Part shown: piece by piece, positions 35,810 through 47,829 of the stretch | Position numbering within the stretch: position 1 is the stretch's first letter | Layout: every line of letters begins with the position of its first letter | Assembly (NCBI RefSeq): GCF_009730915.1 | Contig: NC_052471.1 | Location: forward strand, 28,554,185-28,618,184 | Direction: 5' to 3' | From: Dioscorea cayenensis subsp. rotundata | Taxonomy: Eukaryota; Streptophyta; Magnoliopsida; Dioscoreales; Dioscoreaceae | DNA length: 64,000 bases | Translations under genes and position numbers: made by a program | Notes under the pieces: generated by a model | Databases searched by the model: none | Seen by the model: the letters and a program-made list of their open reading frames with translations, nothing else | Told to the model about the DNA's origin: nothing

Positions 35810-36612
35810 ATACATGCATGCTAGCGAAGAGTGGGAATGCATCCTAGCTTCTCCCAACTTGGCGAGACTTTTAAATGTATGCAAGTGTGTTAGATCTCGA
35901 GAGGACATTTTGAGTATATTAGGCCTTGATGGATAAAAATATGATTTTTTTATAAAATGATGAAATAAGAAGGCTAGCGACATTTATACAATTCATATAT
36001 ATATCGACCACGCAAAGAAAGAGGAAAAGTTAGAGACACAGTGATGACACTAGAAGTGATGGTGGAAAAACATCCAATAGAACTCACATCTTCATTCACA
36101 TCATCAACCAAGCAAAAGCATCTTTGAGTGAAGGATCGCGGTGGACTAAAGAATTTTAGGTCCGGGAGGATGCATTGCGAGTTTGAGTCATACAAGCAAT
36201 CAAAAGTAGCATTTGAATGTTTGAGCGGTGATCCGAAAAGCGAGCTTCTTCACCACCAATTGCATGAATCTACTACACTTTTATGGATTCTAATGATCAA
36301 TGCTCGAGGAATTGGATCTTTGGATTTTGATGATGCATGCATTTAAATTTGCAAATTTTATTTTATTATCACTATAAAGATTTTGGGCCCACAATGAAAA
36401 GAGACATTTTGCATAAAAATAATAAAATAAATAAATGCACGTGGAATTTCAAAATGAGAAGCATGCATCCTCACGTGCATGGAGAGAAAAAATAAAAAAA
36501 TATAATAATAATAAAAAATGAGTATGCATGCACATATGCATATAAAAATAGAAAGTAAGCATGCAAATAAAAATTGATGAGAAGCATGCATACGTGCGTA
36601 GCAATAAAAATG

Positions 36613-36700
<88 letters not shown>

Positions 36701-37200
36701 ACATGCATGGGTTTTGAACGCATAAGCATTAATTGATCAAGTGGATAAGAATGGTTTGGAGAAATGGTCCCACTTGGCTATACACCATAGCATGATTTGC
36801 TCCTTATGTTCCCTGACAAAGAGGTTTGACAGCGCTCACAAAATATACAACATGATGATGATAATGCCGATGATAATGATGATGATGATGATGCTTTGAT
36901 GATAATGATGATGATGCTTTAATGATAATGCTGATGATGATGTTATGATGATGGTGATGGTTCTTTAAAAAACGTGCGAGGCATGCATGTGTATGAGATG
37001 AAAAGTATATAATGATAATAAATGAATAAAAAATGCATATGTGCATGAAGTAATGAGAAGCATGCAGAATAATAAAAATGAGGAGAAGCACATAGGCCCA
37101 TGAAAGAAACACACATGTGAACATGTGACAAAAAAATGAAAAATAAAAAATGACGATAAAAATTAGAAACATGCAGATTCATGTGCATTGTTCATGCATG
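35810..37200. repeat. CATGCA-rich degenerate repeat zone
   Basis: About a dozen CATGCA/TGCATG hexamers (near 35813, 36331, 36461, 36474, 36523, 36558, 36583, 36703, 36980, 37034, 37051, 37172, 37189) are set in a recurring context of GAGAAGCATGCA followed by AATAAAAATGA. It is interrupted by an (AT)n tract (36616-36696) and a GAT/GATAAT array (36853-36960). No gene seen. Confidence 0.75.
36853..36960. repeat. (GATGAT/GATAAT)n array
   Basis: GATGAT and GATAAT triplets with intervening GCTTT(G/A)ATGATAATGATG units; a decayed trinucleotide minisatellite. Confidence 0.9.
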
Positions 37201-37343
37201 TTTAAAGAAGATAATGAAAATGACCTATTCATTCCAAGACAGCGACCAAAATTATAAAAAGGGACGGCAATGAAATATACGTCCCAAAATGAGCAATGAG
37301 AGCACTTCGACGCAGTGGCAAATGACGTGACAGCCGTGACATG

Positions 37344-37399
<56 letters not shown>

Positions 37400-39322
37400 T
37401 GATGTAATAAATATGTTTATATAATAAAATAACAAGATTTATAATTCGCAAATGTTCTTACTTTTACTTGTACTTTTGCCCTTAATCGAAGGTTCCTAAG
37501 ATTCTAATCTGGGATAATTAATAGTAAAGGATTGTCTCTACTAGAAATGGAAGAAGCTACAAAACAAATATGATATTTGTGCTTCGATATGCCGTCTGGT
37601 GCCTTTTTCATGGACATGATGCCAGACGCGTATTTTCTATCCCACAAATTCTCTTTGTTTTCCTTTCACTTTAATTACTCGCATAAGCTGTAGTAACTAT
37701 ATATAATACATTAAGTCGCGAGTAATGAACATGATAATAAAGAAGAATAAGTTAAAATTGGGAAGAATGATATACATTTGTTTTTCCTTAACAAAACAGA
37801 TGCTTGAACACTTTGAAGAACATGGACAATATATCTCAACAAAAATTGATGCTATTGTATACCGTGTTAAATCTAGCAGACTAATGTTGGAGTGTTGCTT
37901 GAGAAAATTACTCTAGCTTTATCAAGGTTTTTTTTTTTGTTGGGATAGCCATTACTACTTCACAAATGCATATATAGGGAGAGATAGCTGGTTTGTCTTG
38001 TTCTTCTATAGTTATTTTTATGTTTTTAAAATGCATTATATATATATATATATATAATTTTGCTAGAGATAGTGATCATGTTTTGTTGGATTTTTTTAAA
38101 AGAAGAGTGGATTTGCTTTATATTTTGTAAATTTTTTTATTAATAAATAAATCAATATGTTGTTAATATGTTGTACTTTTTTTCCTACTTCTTTACTGTT
38201 GGGAAGCATGCTAATTGTTCTATTGGAAATAATTTTACTAATTTGCAAGGTTTTTATATATAATTTTTAATAAATATTTGAATATGACAAATTGATATTG
38301 CATCATAGTTTGTCTATAAAATGACTTTAAAGCAATACAATACAACATTGTGAGGTGACATTGCAATTATAAATACAATTGGATGCCATGGAGTGCATAA
38401 TTAAATTTAGCCACAATATTTCCTCATAGTTTTTCTACTTTCACAAGGGTTTTACACATTTCAAAGAACAATAATTCCAATACATAGTGCAATAATGAAA
38501 CACATTCATCTGCTTTCTTGAAAAATGATATTCCTTCGCCACTTGTACCTCTCTTAGATGTCATACAAAGGGGTTGAGGGGTTGATTGAGGTCCATGGTA
38601 CCAATGAAAATTAAAAGTTATATAATAAGAACATATTTCACGAAAATAAAAACTTAAATAACAATAATTATTTTATTTTAAAGAAATCCAAGAAGGGATC
38701 ATACTTAATCTAATATATTAGATATTGTGATCTTGACCCTTCCCAAATAAATAAATAATAGATAATTTAAGTCTAAGATAATAACACTCTAGATGCTTTA
38801 AAAGATAAGGCCCATAATTATTAAGAATGAGTTCTAACAAAAGATGCAAAAAATAGTTATCAATATATATATATATATATATATATTAAATTGTGTTGTT
38901 TTTCCTTGTTGAATTATTATTGGTACTCATTAATTTATTATTTTCTAAGGTATTTTTTAAATGTGAATTCAGATCAATTGAAGAATGGGAGTTGTGGCAA
39001 ATGTTAGATGTGTAGATCTATGTAAATTAGTCAAAGAAATATCAGATATGATTTGATTTGTATAATTTACAGATATTATTTCTGTTTGATATGATTTGAT
39101 AGGCCTATTATTTTTTTGCAATATTTTTTCACAATTATTTTAAAAGTATGGCTATGGCTTTGTTTTTATTTATTTTTTAAAACCAAATCATATATGAAAA
39201 GTGTATTTTTCAAATAAATAACTAATAAGTTGTATAATTTTACATTAAATTTCTATGTTAGGAAGGATAATATAATTTAAAAATTTATTTAGTAATTTCA
39301 TATTGTTAGGTCAGATGAGAGG

Positions 39323-39387
<65 letters not shown>

Positions 39388-40355
39388 TTAAAAAATCAAT
39401 TGTTTATATATGTATTGGTAACAATAAAAACTTATTAAAACAAATAAGAAAATGGGAAAGTGAAAAGCCTCGGACATGTTCATCATTTTGCATTTTGTTG
39501 TTGAAAAAAACTTAAGAAAATGTGATCTTCTTCATTACTTGCATGGGCACCATTAAAAGTGATGCTTTCACACTTCAGTTGTAAACCTATCAACACCAAT
39601 ATATAATCATAAAACCATTAGAGTTAATTTTAAAACCATAAAAAACCTTACCACTGGTGTGTGTTTAGTAGTCATAACATCTTCAAAAAAAACTTCTATA
39701 ATAACTGTATCCATGGATGAAATCAATTTTCAAACTGTTAAAAAAATTCATCTCATTAGATACCATACAAACACTGATTAAAACTGTTGACGTTCTTGCA
39801 ATAGTGTAGGTTATAACTTGCATAAATTATCTAGAACAATTAAACGACTATCTACATGTATAGTTGACAAAAAAAAAAAAAACAACCAACCGAAACCAAA
39901 GGTTTTGGGGAAAACAAACAATTTAAAAAGAAATCTTGGTAGGTTGTAATTCGTGCATGTAACAAATTCAAAAGCGTTGTGAATTTACCAAAATATCTTA
40001 TTGGTTTTAAACAAAATTTATTTTGAAATCATATTTATGTCTAATAATAATCTATCTACATAAATTTATTGTCAAATAATATAGTTCCAAAACTACATTT
40101 AGGGAGACTTTTAATTGGGATTGGTTTGCGTTAGGATTAGGGTCTTTCAGACTAAGCAGATTTGTCAGTTGGAGAATAATGGGTTAGCACAAATCTAAAA
40201 GAATATCAAACCACACTTATAAAATAATGCAAATGGATCATAACAGTTCCACTAATATGTATATAGAAACAACTATAAAATATGAGTCTCAAAATCAATA
40301 AAACAAATACTCACCACCAAAACAACAATTTAATACAATGCAACCAAAAGGAACG
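37400..40355. other. AT-rich intergenic stretch
   Basis: No coding or RNA gene supported. It holds the (AT)n tract 39326-39382 and shorter ones near 38038 and 38866. Confidence 0.5.
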
Positions 40356-40359
40356 CAAC

Positions 40360-41730
40360 ATGGTCTACAAATCTCTCTAAACCTTCGATATGGCCATGGC
40401 TAGGTTTAGAGCCGTCAAGATACTCATGTCCTTGACGTTGACCCATCGGTTCACCGTTCGGTGACCCCGGCTTCCCGATGAATATCCAGTTAGGGCTCTA
40501 CACTCCCACCTGAACAAGACCAATAAGTTAGTCAGTCTTCCACGCCACCTCAGCAGGCTGGACGTGAAAAACCGCCTACTACAGTAGGGTCACCATACAA
40601 ACCATCATGTAGCAGCAGCAATAATATAATCTGAATAAATCATATCACAGGGTCCTTATCTAGGACAAATATTCACATATCGGAAATAAACATTATTTCC
40701 ACAAAGTCAAATACCAAAAGCATAATAATGCATATATACTTTCAAAAAGAATTCCGATCTCTGTATGCCAATATGTTCAAAAATATTTTCTGTTCAAATG
40801 CCAAGAATAGCTCAATAACACATAAAGCTTTTCAAGTTGAATGAAACATAGCTTTAGGCAATAAAACCAACTCATATTAAATACACTGCAATGCCCACAA
40901 TCCAGATGAACAACAATGAAAACCCTTTTCTCATAACCATAAATCTCAAACGTAAACTTATAAAAGCAAAAAGTTTTACAAATCATTTCTAGAAGCAGGT
41001 GCCAATAGTGTAAAAGTCCTCATAACAAACAAGGCTTTTGGTCTAGTTAAACGTCAAGTTACTTAGGATTATTCTAGCTTTCTCTTACCGCAGCTCACTA
41101 AGTTTTCCTCCATGTACAAGATTAATCGCCAAAGTCTAGTCAACCCCAACATCCAAGTCCTTTAAAAGTCATGAAAATGTGTTCATCTCATCACATATAT
41201 TTACACATGCCAATATATATTGATCAAATCTTACTTTACACATCATCAGGTATTTATTTTCACAAGTTTTTACTATTCAACCCTTTCTTATACTTGATCA
41301 TATCTTAGATCCTTATCATGATGTCATTACCTCAACATTAGTATTTACTTCATCTATAATAATCTCATTGTCAAAATACTCAAAACTTGACTATATCCTT
41401 TTAAGAGCATTAAATCAAACTATTATTAGAAATTCACAAGAATATTCAGTTTTGTAATCCAACACTAGTCACATATAACTCAAGCTATTCATCATCAACC
41501 TACTTGAATTTTCAATTTTTTTAAATAAAAGGAGAAATTACAAAAATGCCTTCATAAGAGAAAATATAATAAAAAAGGGTCCAAAAGACCGTTTTGCCTT
41601 TGATTTTCAACTAGTTTTCACACACAGCCTATTGTGTACCACTAGTGCTAAATGACCATTTTACTCCTAATGCATGCACAAAAATTGAAAAAGGCATGAG
41701 GTCAAAAATCAGGATAGGGTATCACACACT
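40360..41730 (-). mobile_element. Probable LTR-derived block (minus strand)
   Basis: The minus strand near 41727 reads TGTGATACCCTATCCTGATT, which resembles the start of many plant LTRs. The other end (40360-40600) is GC-richer with CCATCGGTTCACCGTTCGG and GTGACCCCGGC. A CACAGGGTCCTTA motif (40648) is also present, in similar form, in the LTR-like block at 31.58 kb, so the two may be related families. No internal coding sequence and no TSD identified. Confidence 0.4.
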
Positions 41731-42959
41731 TGGTTTGTTAAACTAATCTTGAAGGCCCAAATGTCAGCTGGAGAGGCTATGGAGTACTATTAGTTAAGAT
41801 TAATATATAGTTATAAGTCAATTTAGATGAATTGCATAAGCATGATACATAAGTTAAATACATTTATTTAATAAATTACTTGATTATGTAATTATTTTTA
41901 ACATATGCATATATTATCATCATCATATTAATGATTAATTCCATAAATTCATTTGTTCATCATTCATTGCATGCTTGATCCTTTAGTATTTTGAGAACAA
42001 ATAATTTGATTAAATTATGCTTAGCTTTTAAGATTGTAAATTTGATTACTGTTTTCTGAATGCATTTATGTTTTATTATTTTGAAAGATTTAACAAGAAA
42101 TAGTCAGTTGATTCCATTGTTTCCGGTCATCTTTTGAGGTAAGAATTTTTTTTTTTGTTTTTGTTGTAATTCTCCAAACAATCCATCTACTATTGTCACT
42201 ATGTTCCTTTAGTCCATCATTATAATTTAAGTCCTTTTAATCTATTTACTTTTTATTGGTGTCAATTTCATTGTTTGAGCTCATTAATATGGTATATTAT
42301 TGAATAAAATAATAGTAATCATAGTAAAAGTAAAAAATCAATCTCATTAATAACCATGAAGGAGTAGAAGATGATGAAGATAGAGATGGAGATGAAGGAG
42401 TAGTAGAAGATGATTGAGATGGAGATGGAAATGGAGGTAAAGGAGTAATAGGTATCTTGGGTTTCTTAACAAGAACAACAATGATGAGCAAGAACACTTT
42501 GCTAGAGAACCACCAATGAAGAAGGAAGGCCATGAATGGCCAAGAATAAACATCGATCGGGTCACCACCATCTAGTTTCTTTATCTGATTACTCACATTA
42601 CAAGTAGGGTTGTAAATGATACACCTTTACTCGCAAGTTACTTAGCCTCAACTCAGTGAAAACTCGAACTCAGCTCGGTCATGGTTGAGCCAAACTTGAG
42701 CTCGAGTTGCTCAAGTAGTCGAGCGAGCCGAGTTTGAGTATCTAGATACTTGCCTCGAGTGCTCGCGAGCCTAATCGAGTAGTAACACACACACACATAT
42801 AATATAATATTTATTATACAATTACCATTATATCCTTTTTAAAGTTAAAATATTAATATTTTTTAACCAAAAAAAAATTCTTTCTCATTCTCACTATTGA
42901 GAAGTAGAACTGACTCTCAAATGCTATGCCTCCCCTTTCACAAAAAAAACCTAACCCTA

Positions 42960-43200
42960 ATCGCTTGATTCATCCCCATCCTTCAACCCAGTCAGGCCAC
43001 CTTCTTTGATCCTGGTGGATGACTAGGTAAATGCCGTCGTTAGTGAGGTGCCAAGTTGTGAGCTTGTGACGATGGTTGTGGCGTCGAACATGAACATAAA
43101 GCACTAGCTTTCAAAGTTGCCGTTGTCATCGACGAAGTCGGTGAAGAAGGCCATGGAGTAGAGAGTTCCGGTGGCGTTAAGGATGTCGACGTAGAGAAAA
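42960..43200 (-). other. Protein-like fragment within the hAT element
   Basis: The minus strand reads [20 protein letters not shown] then [12 protein letters not shown], a stop, and FMFDATTIVTSSQLGTSLTT. Its GC content is higher than the surroundings. The composition resembles a real protein, but I do not recognise the family. It may be a host gene piece captured by the transposon, or chance. Confidence 0.3.
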
Positions 43201-44188
43201 ACTAAGATAGCACTCACTTTTTTATTTTTGGCAACAATTTCAGCAGTGCTGTAGCCATGAAGGAAATCATCAGATGCAGATTTACTTCAATGTTCTAATC
43301 AAGTACTCACTTTTTTCTTCACTAGTCTATGTTTTTGGTCTCTGTATCAATTATTGCTTTGATTTACTATTTCTTTGTGGCAATTACTTGTTATTGAATT
43401 TGCCTATATTTGTCTGGGGATATGATCCATTGGTATGATTTAACTTTTAAGTTTCTTGATTATTTCATCTACAATTAATGAATAGAGATTCTTGTTTGTT
43501 TAATTGGAATGGTTGTTGAGCACTAGAAATTTGATGTTTCTCTTTGCAATGATTTTTAGAGATGACTATTCAAGTAAAAAGTCTTGTACCTGCTTGATGG
43601 TACAAAAGAAAGTTTCACTGATGTTCATTGATTGTACCAAATAGGCTTTGCTGAATCTGAATTATCAATGTAAATCCTTCCTCTTTGGGTATATATGCTT
43701 GATTGTATATGCTCTTGATTTTGTAATTTCTCTTAAATGATTTGTTGAGACTATTACTTGTTGAGTAGATAAAAGAAAAAGTTTCATGAGTGTTGCAAAA
43801 GCTTTTGTATATGGTTTTTTGTCAACCCAGATGTAGTTGCTCAGAGTTAATGTGAGAAAACAATAGCTGATTTAAATCGCTCATGAGTACATGTTTAAAA
43901 CTAACGCAAAATAGTCTACAAAAGCAAGTCTAATGCCTGATCAAACACAACATAGAATTACACACAATTGAATTGAGTTAAGAATATCATAGTATGATTT
44001 GAATCTAAGATCCATTGTTGTTTGTGCATCTTAATTTAGGTAGTAATATCAAGATGATGTTTATTCTCTTGTGTAACTTTTGTTTGCATTTAATATTGGT
44101 CAATAGTGTAATGGTCTTTGATACACGTTTAAGGGCCCATAGTTGTGGAGTTTATTAGGGACGTTCACATCTTCACTTGTTATGATTA

Positions 44189-44192
44189 TGTG

Positions 44193-44251
<59 letters not shown>
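44189..44251. repeat. (ATT)n microsatellite
   Basis: About 20 uninterrupted ATT units. Confidence 0.95.
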
Positions 44252-44579
44252 GATATAATACTAAAAGAAAATTCTAGCATGTTTTGTTGGTTCATAACCA
44301 AAATAATTTTTCTGTGCTTGCCTTTCTATCAGTAGTTATTTGATTCAAGTTAAATACAGATCAAGTTTTGGTTCACTAAGTTTTGTTATGTTTTAAATAC
44401 AGATCAAGTTAATTAATTTTTTCTGATTCCATTAAATGAGTTTTTACAATAGAATATGAAACAAAGACAAAAATATATTGAAAATGAAACAATAATTCAA
44501 TTTTAACATGCTTCCTGCATCTCAATGGATGGATAAGTTTTGTGTATATATATCTTAATAATCAAACTGAAAAAAATTT

Positions 44580-44940
44580 ATTATTCTTTTTATTTATTGA
44601 TTTATTTTGCATTTATTTGTTTTATGGTATCCTAGTACATTATTTATTTATTTATTTATTTTTTTTGCATTTATTTGATTCAAACCATTTGCTTGTTTTT
44701 TTAAAAAATAAATTTAAGGTAGCACTTTTATATTATTTGGTGGTGCTTTCATGTGCATGAACAAGTGGCTACAAATTAACAAGGTATTTTTTATTTTATG
44801 TCATCACTAGTTCATTATTTATTTATTGATTTATTTTGCATTTATTTGATTAAAACTATTTGCTTGTTTTTTTAAAAAATTAAGTTTGTGCTTTCATCCT
44901 TTGTGGTGGCGCTTTCATGCGCACAAACAAGTGGATATTT
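44580..44940. repeat. Local tandem duplication (~180-bp unit)
   Basis: GCATTTATTTGATT, ACCATTTGCTTGTTTTTTTA and GGTGGTGCTTTCATG followed by AACAAGTGG occur at 44667-44772 and again, diverged, at 44838-44935. A third partial copy of the first block lies near 44610. Confidence 0.8.
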
Positions 44941-45130
44941 GTAAAAAAAGTTGTTTAGCTTGCCGAAGAGATTTGCACAAAAAGGTTATATATCTTAACC
45001 ATGCTTATTTAAGAATTGTCACATTGTCACATGGTTTGTCTATTGACCAAGGTTTTTTTGCTTTTAATTTAGGTTCTACTATTTAAGGTTGATTTATTTA
45101 TTTGTTTGTTTGTTTATTATGATAGACAAC

Positions 45131-47369
45131 ATGTCATCAAGTACACCAAATTTCTCATCTACACCATTTCAGCCCGAAACGAATTCATCAAGTAATCGGA
45201 CTGTTTTGGAAGGTGATTTTTCAATGAGCAAAAATTTTTGATGGTGATGATGATGGGAATGGGAATAAAAGCATGAATCCAATTGAAAAGGATTGTGATA
45301 TTGTTGACCTTGGTGAGGGGGAAGAAGAGGAAGGTAATGAGAAAAAATGGCCAAGACTTCAAGTTTATAGTTGGAGTTTAAAGAAATTGATCTTCCTGAT
45401 GGTTCTAAAAAAGGACAATGCATTCATTGCAAGAGGAAGTTGGCTATAAATGCTAGCAAGAGTACAACTCAATTTATAAAACACTTGTCAACTTGTATGA
45501 TGGGAAAAATTTATCAAAATCAACAACAAAGGATTTCTTTCCAACCTGTACAAGGAGGTAATGGTGATGTTGAAATGCAACCAGCTCTCACAAATGGTAA
45601 GTTTGACATGGCAAAAATGAGAGAAGCAGCTGCACATTGGATATTGATGCATGAGTATCCTTTTTCAATAATGGAAAAGGAAAGTTTTAATATGATGCAA
45701 AGATATGGAATGATTGAATGGGAAAAAGTATCGACGGTTACTATTAAGAAAGATTGTATGTAAGTTTATGAAGCCGAAAAAAATTAAAAACATTGCTTAA
45801 GAATGTTAGTAAGACAAGCTTGACAACAGATTTATGGAAGTCTAGCAATCAAAAGATCGAGTATATGGTCTTAAAAGCTCATTTTATTGATCATAATTAG
45901 AGATTACAAAAGCGTGTTATTAATTTTGTTCATCTTCCACCTTCTCATCGTGGTGTTGAGATTGCCGATTGTATCTTTAAGTGTTTGAAGGAGTGGGGAA
46001 TTGAGAACAAGTCTTTTACTATCTCTGTTGATAATGCTTCAAGTAATGATGTGGCAATTATGATTATTAAAGACATATTTTCAAGAACTAAAAGGCTGTG
46101 TTGTGAAAGAATGCTATTTCATGTTCGTTATTGTGCACACATTCTTAATCTCATGGTGCAAGATGACATTTCTAAAATTAAAGAAATAATTGAAAATATT
46201 GTGAAGTTTATTAATCAAAGTGAATCAAGATTGATGTCATTTTCTGATATTGTGCATCAACTACAATTGCCAAAGCGGGAACTTATTCTTGATTGCAAGA
46301 CATGTTGAAATTCAACATTTGAGATGCTATTAGTTGAAATGAAATTTAAAGAAGTTTTTCCAATGTTTAAAAATTTGGAAATTCTTTATCAATGTTGCCC
46401 ATAACCTGAAGATTGGGAAAATATGGAGAAAATATGTGATATTTTAGAAGTGTTCAATGCCATCGCAAAAATTATTTATGGCAGTGATTATTCAACTTCC
46501 AACTTGTTTCTTAATGAAGTCTATCATGTGAAAATGTTACTAGACAAAAGAGCAGATTATGAAAATGAGTTTATTCGAGTAATAATTGGCAAAATGAAGG
46601 CTAAATTTGATAATAGACTAACTTTGCTAGAACGTTGATCGGGATAGGATGGCCAGGCCCCGGTTCCCAGGGTTAGGGTATTCCCTATTTTGAGCCTATA
46701 GAGATATTTTAACATGCCGATTAGACTGCCTTAGATTATGATAGCCCTAGTATCCTTCCCCTAAGATTAGGACATATTGAGAGGGAATGCAATTTGCTCA
46801 TGTCCTTGGCCGTCGTCTTGGATCCAAGATGAAAAATGAAGGTTGTTGATTTCACTTTTGTAAGGATGTATTCCAATAGTGAAGTAAGAGAAAATATTGC
46901 TAAAGTTTCAAAAGCTCTACATGAGATTTATGAAGAAATTCGCGAATATCATCAACATGGCAATGAGCATAGTGGTGAAACTCCAATGCATAATAATGAT
47001 GATGTTGGTAATAATGGCAAAGGCTCGTAAGGTTGGTCCAAAATTTCAAGGTATGTGAAATCTATTGAAAAAGCCTCACCATAACAATCGGATTTGGATG
47101 CATACTTAGCTAAAGGTTGTTTTATTTTTGAAAGAGAATCTAATCAATTTAATGCTTTAGAATGGTGGAAGGGAAGTACTTTAAAATATCGCATCTTGTT
47201 TAGAATGGCTCGTGACATATTTGCTATTCTTATTACTACAGTGACTTCAGAGGTTACTTTTAGTGCAGGCAGTAGAGTGATTGACACTTATCGTGCTTCA
47301 TGCATTGACTCCCGAGAATGCAAACATTGCTTTGTCGAGGAGATTGGTGTCGAAATCTTCATGGAGTGA
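45131..47369 (+). pseudogene. hAT transposase remnant (BED finger, core, C-terminal dimerisation domain)
   Basis: From ATG 45131 (MSSSTPNFSSTPFQ) a short frame leads, after stops, to a BED zinc finger: LEFKEIDLPDGSKKGQCIHC, then KRKLAINASKSTTQFIKHLS (45371-45490). The central part follows at 45985-46308 (FTISVDNASSNDVAI, LFHVRYCAHILNLMVQDDIS) and 46330-46635 (ILEVFNAIAKIIYG). A foreign ~135-bp piece interrupts at about 46636-46770, where the frame resumes as CNLLMSLAVVLDPR then KMKVVDFTFVRMYSN. The C-terminal dimer block SEVTFSAGSRVIDTYRAS is at 47240-47310. Several stops; inactive. Known role: cut-and-paste transposition. Confidence 0.88.
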
Positions 47370-47829
47370 AGAAGAAAAACAAAGTGAGTTTATAATTGTT
47401 CTTGTTTTTTTTTATAATTTTTTATTTTTCATGGTTTTTCTTGCTTTAATGTAATTTTTGACTATTCGTTGTTCACTTTGTATATACTAGAAAGAGAAGA
47501 AACCAATTGAGATTTCACTTAAAATACCTTGAAACTAAAGTTTAAAATGGTATGAAGCATTATCTTTGCATGTAAGTAACATTTAGAGTTGAGCTTGAGC
47601 TTGAGCATATATATAACTACTCATTTTGTGATTTTGTATAAGTTTGATGGAAATATTGGGGCAAACCTTCACATTCAAGAAAATATATTCTTGAGATGGT
47701 GGATTGATTGTTTTCTTATTATCTATGGACTTATTTATTTGTTGTCAATCAATTTTATTGTGGCCAAAAGATTTGGAGAACTGACAAGTGGCATGCCTTT
47801 TATTAGACCTAGACATTAGAAGGCAATGG

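Larger units (their letters stand above)
42604..47620 (+). mobile_element. Decayed hAT (Ac-like) DNA transposon
   Basis: The left end at 42604 (TAGGGTTGTAAATGATACACC), followed by sequence rich in GAGCTCGAG/CTCGAGT motifs to 42785, is the typical terminal region of plant hAT elements. The transposase remnant lies at 45131-47369. A short GAGTTGAGCTTGAGCTTGAG at 47586-47605 is likely what remains of the right terminal region. TIR and 8-bp TSD cannot be paired confidently. The element has also grown by local duplications and an (ATT)n run. Confidence 0.7.

Noticed and set aside
36358..36729. Ile-Tyr repeat open frames (also 37179-37451, 35566-35805)
   Set aside because: Translation of (AT)n tracts without any other protein signal.
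42297..42596. Minus-strand 99-codon frame with a hydrophobic start and a Pro/Ser-rich tail
   Set aside because: Most of it is a low-complexity GATGGAGATGAAGGAG-type repeat read on the opposite strand. No family match and no exon context.
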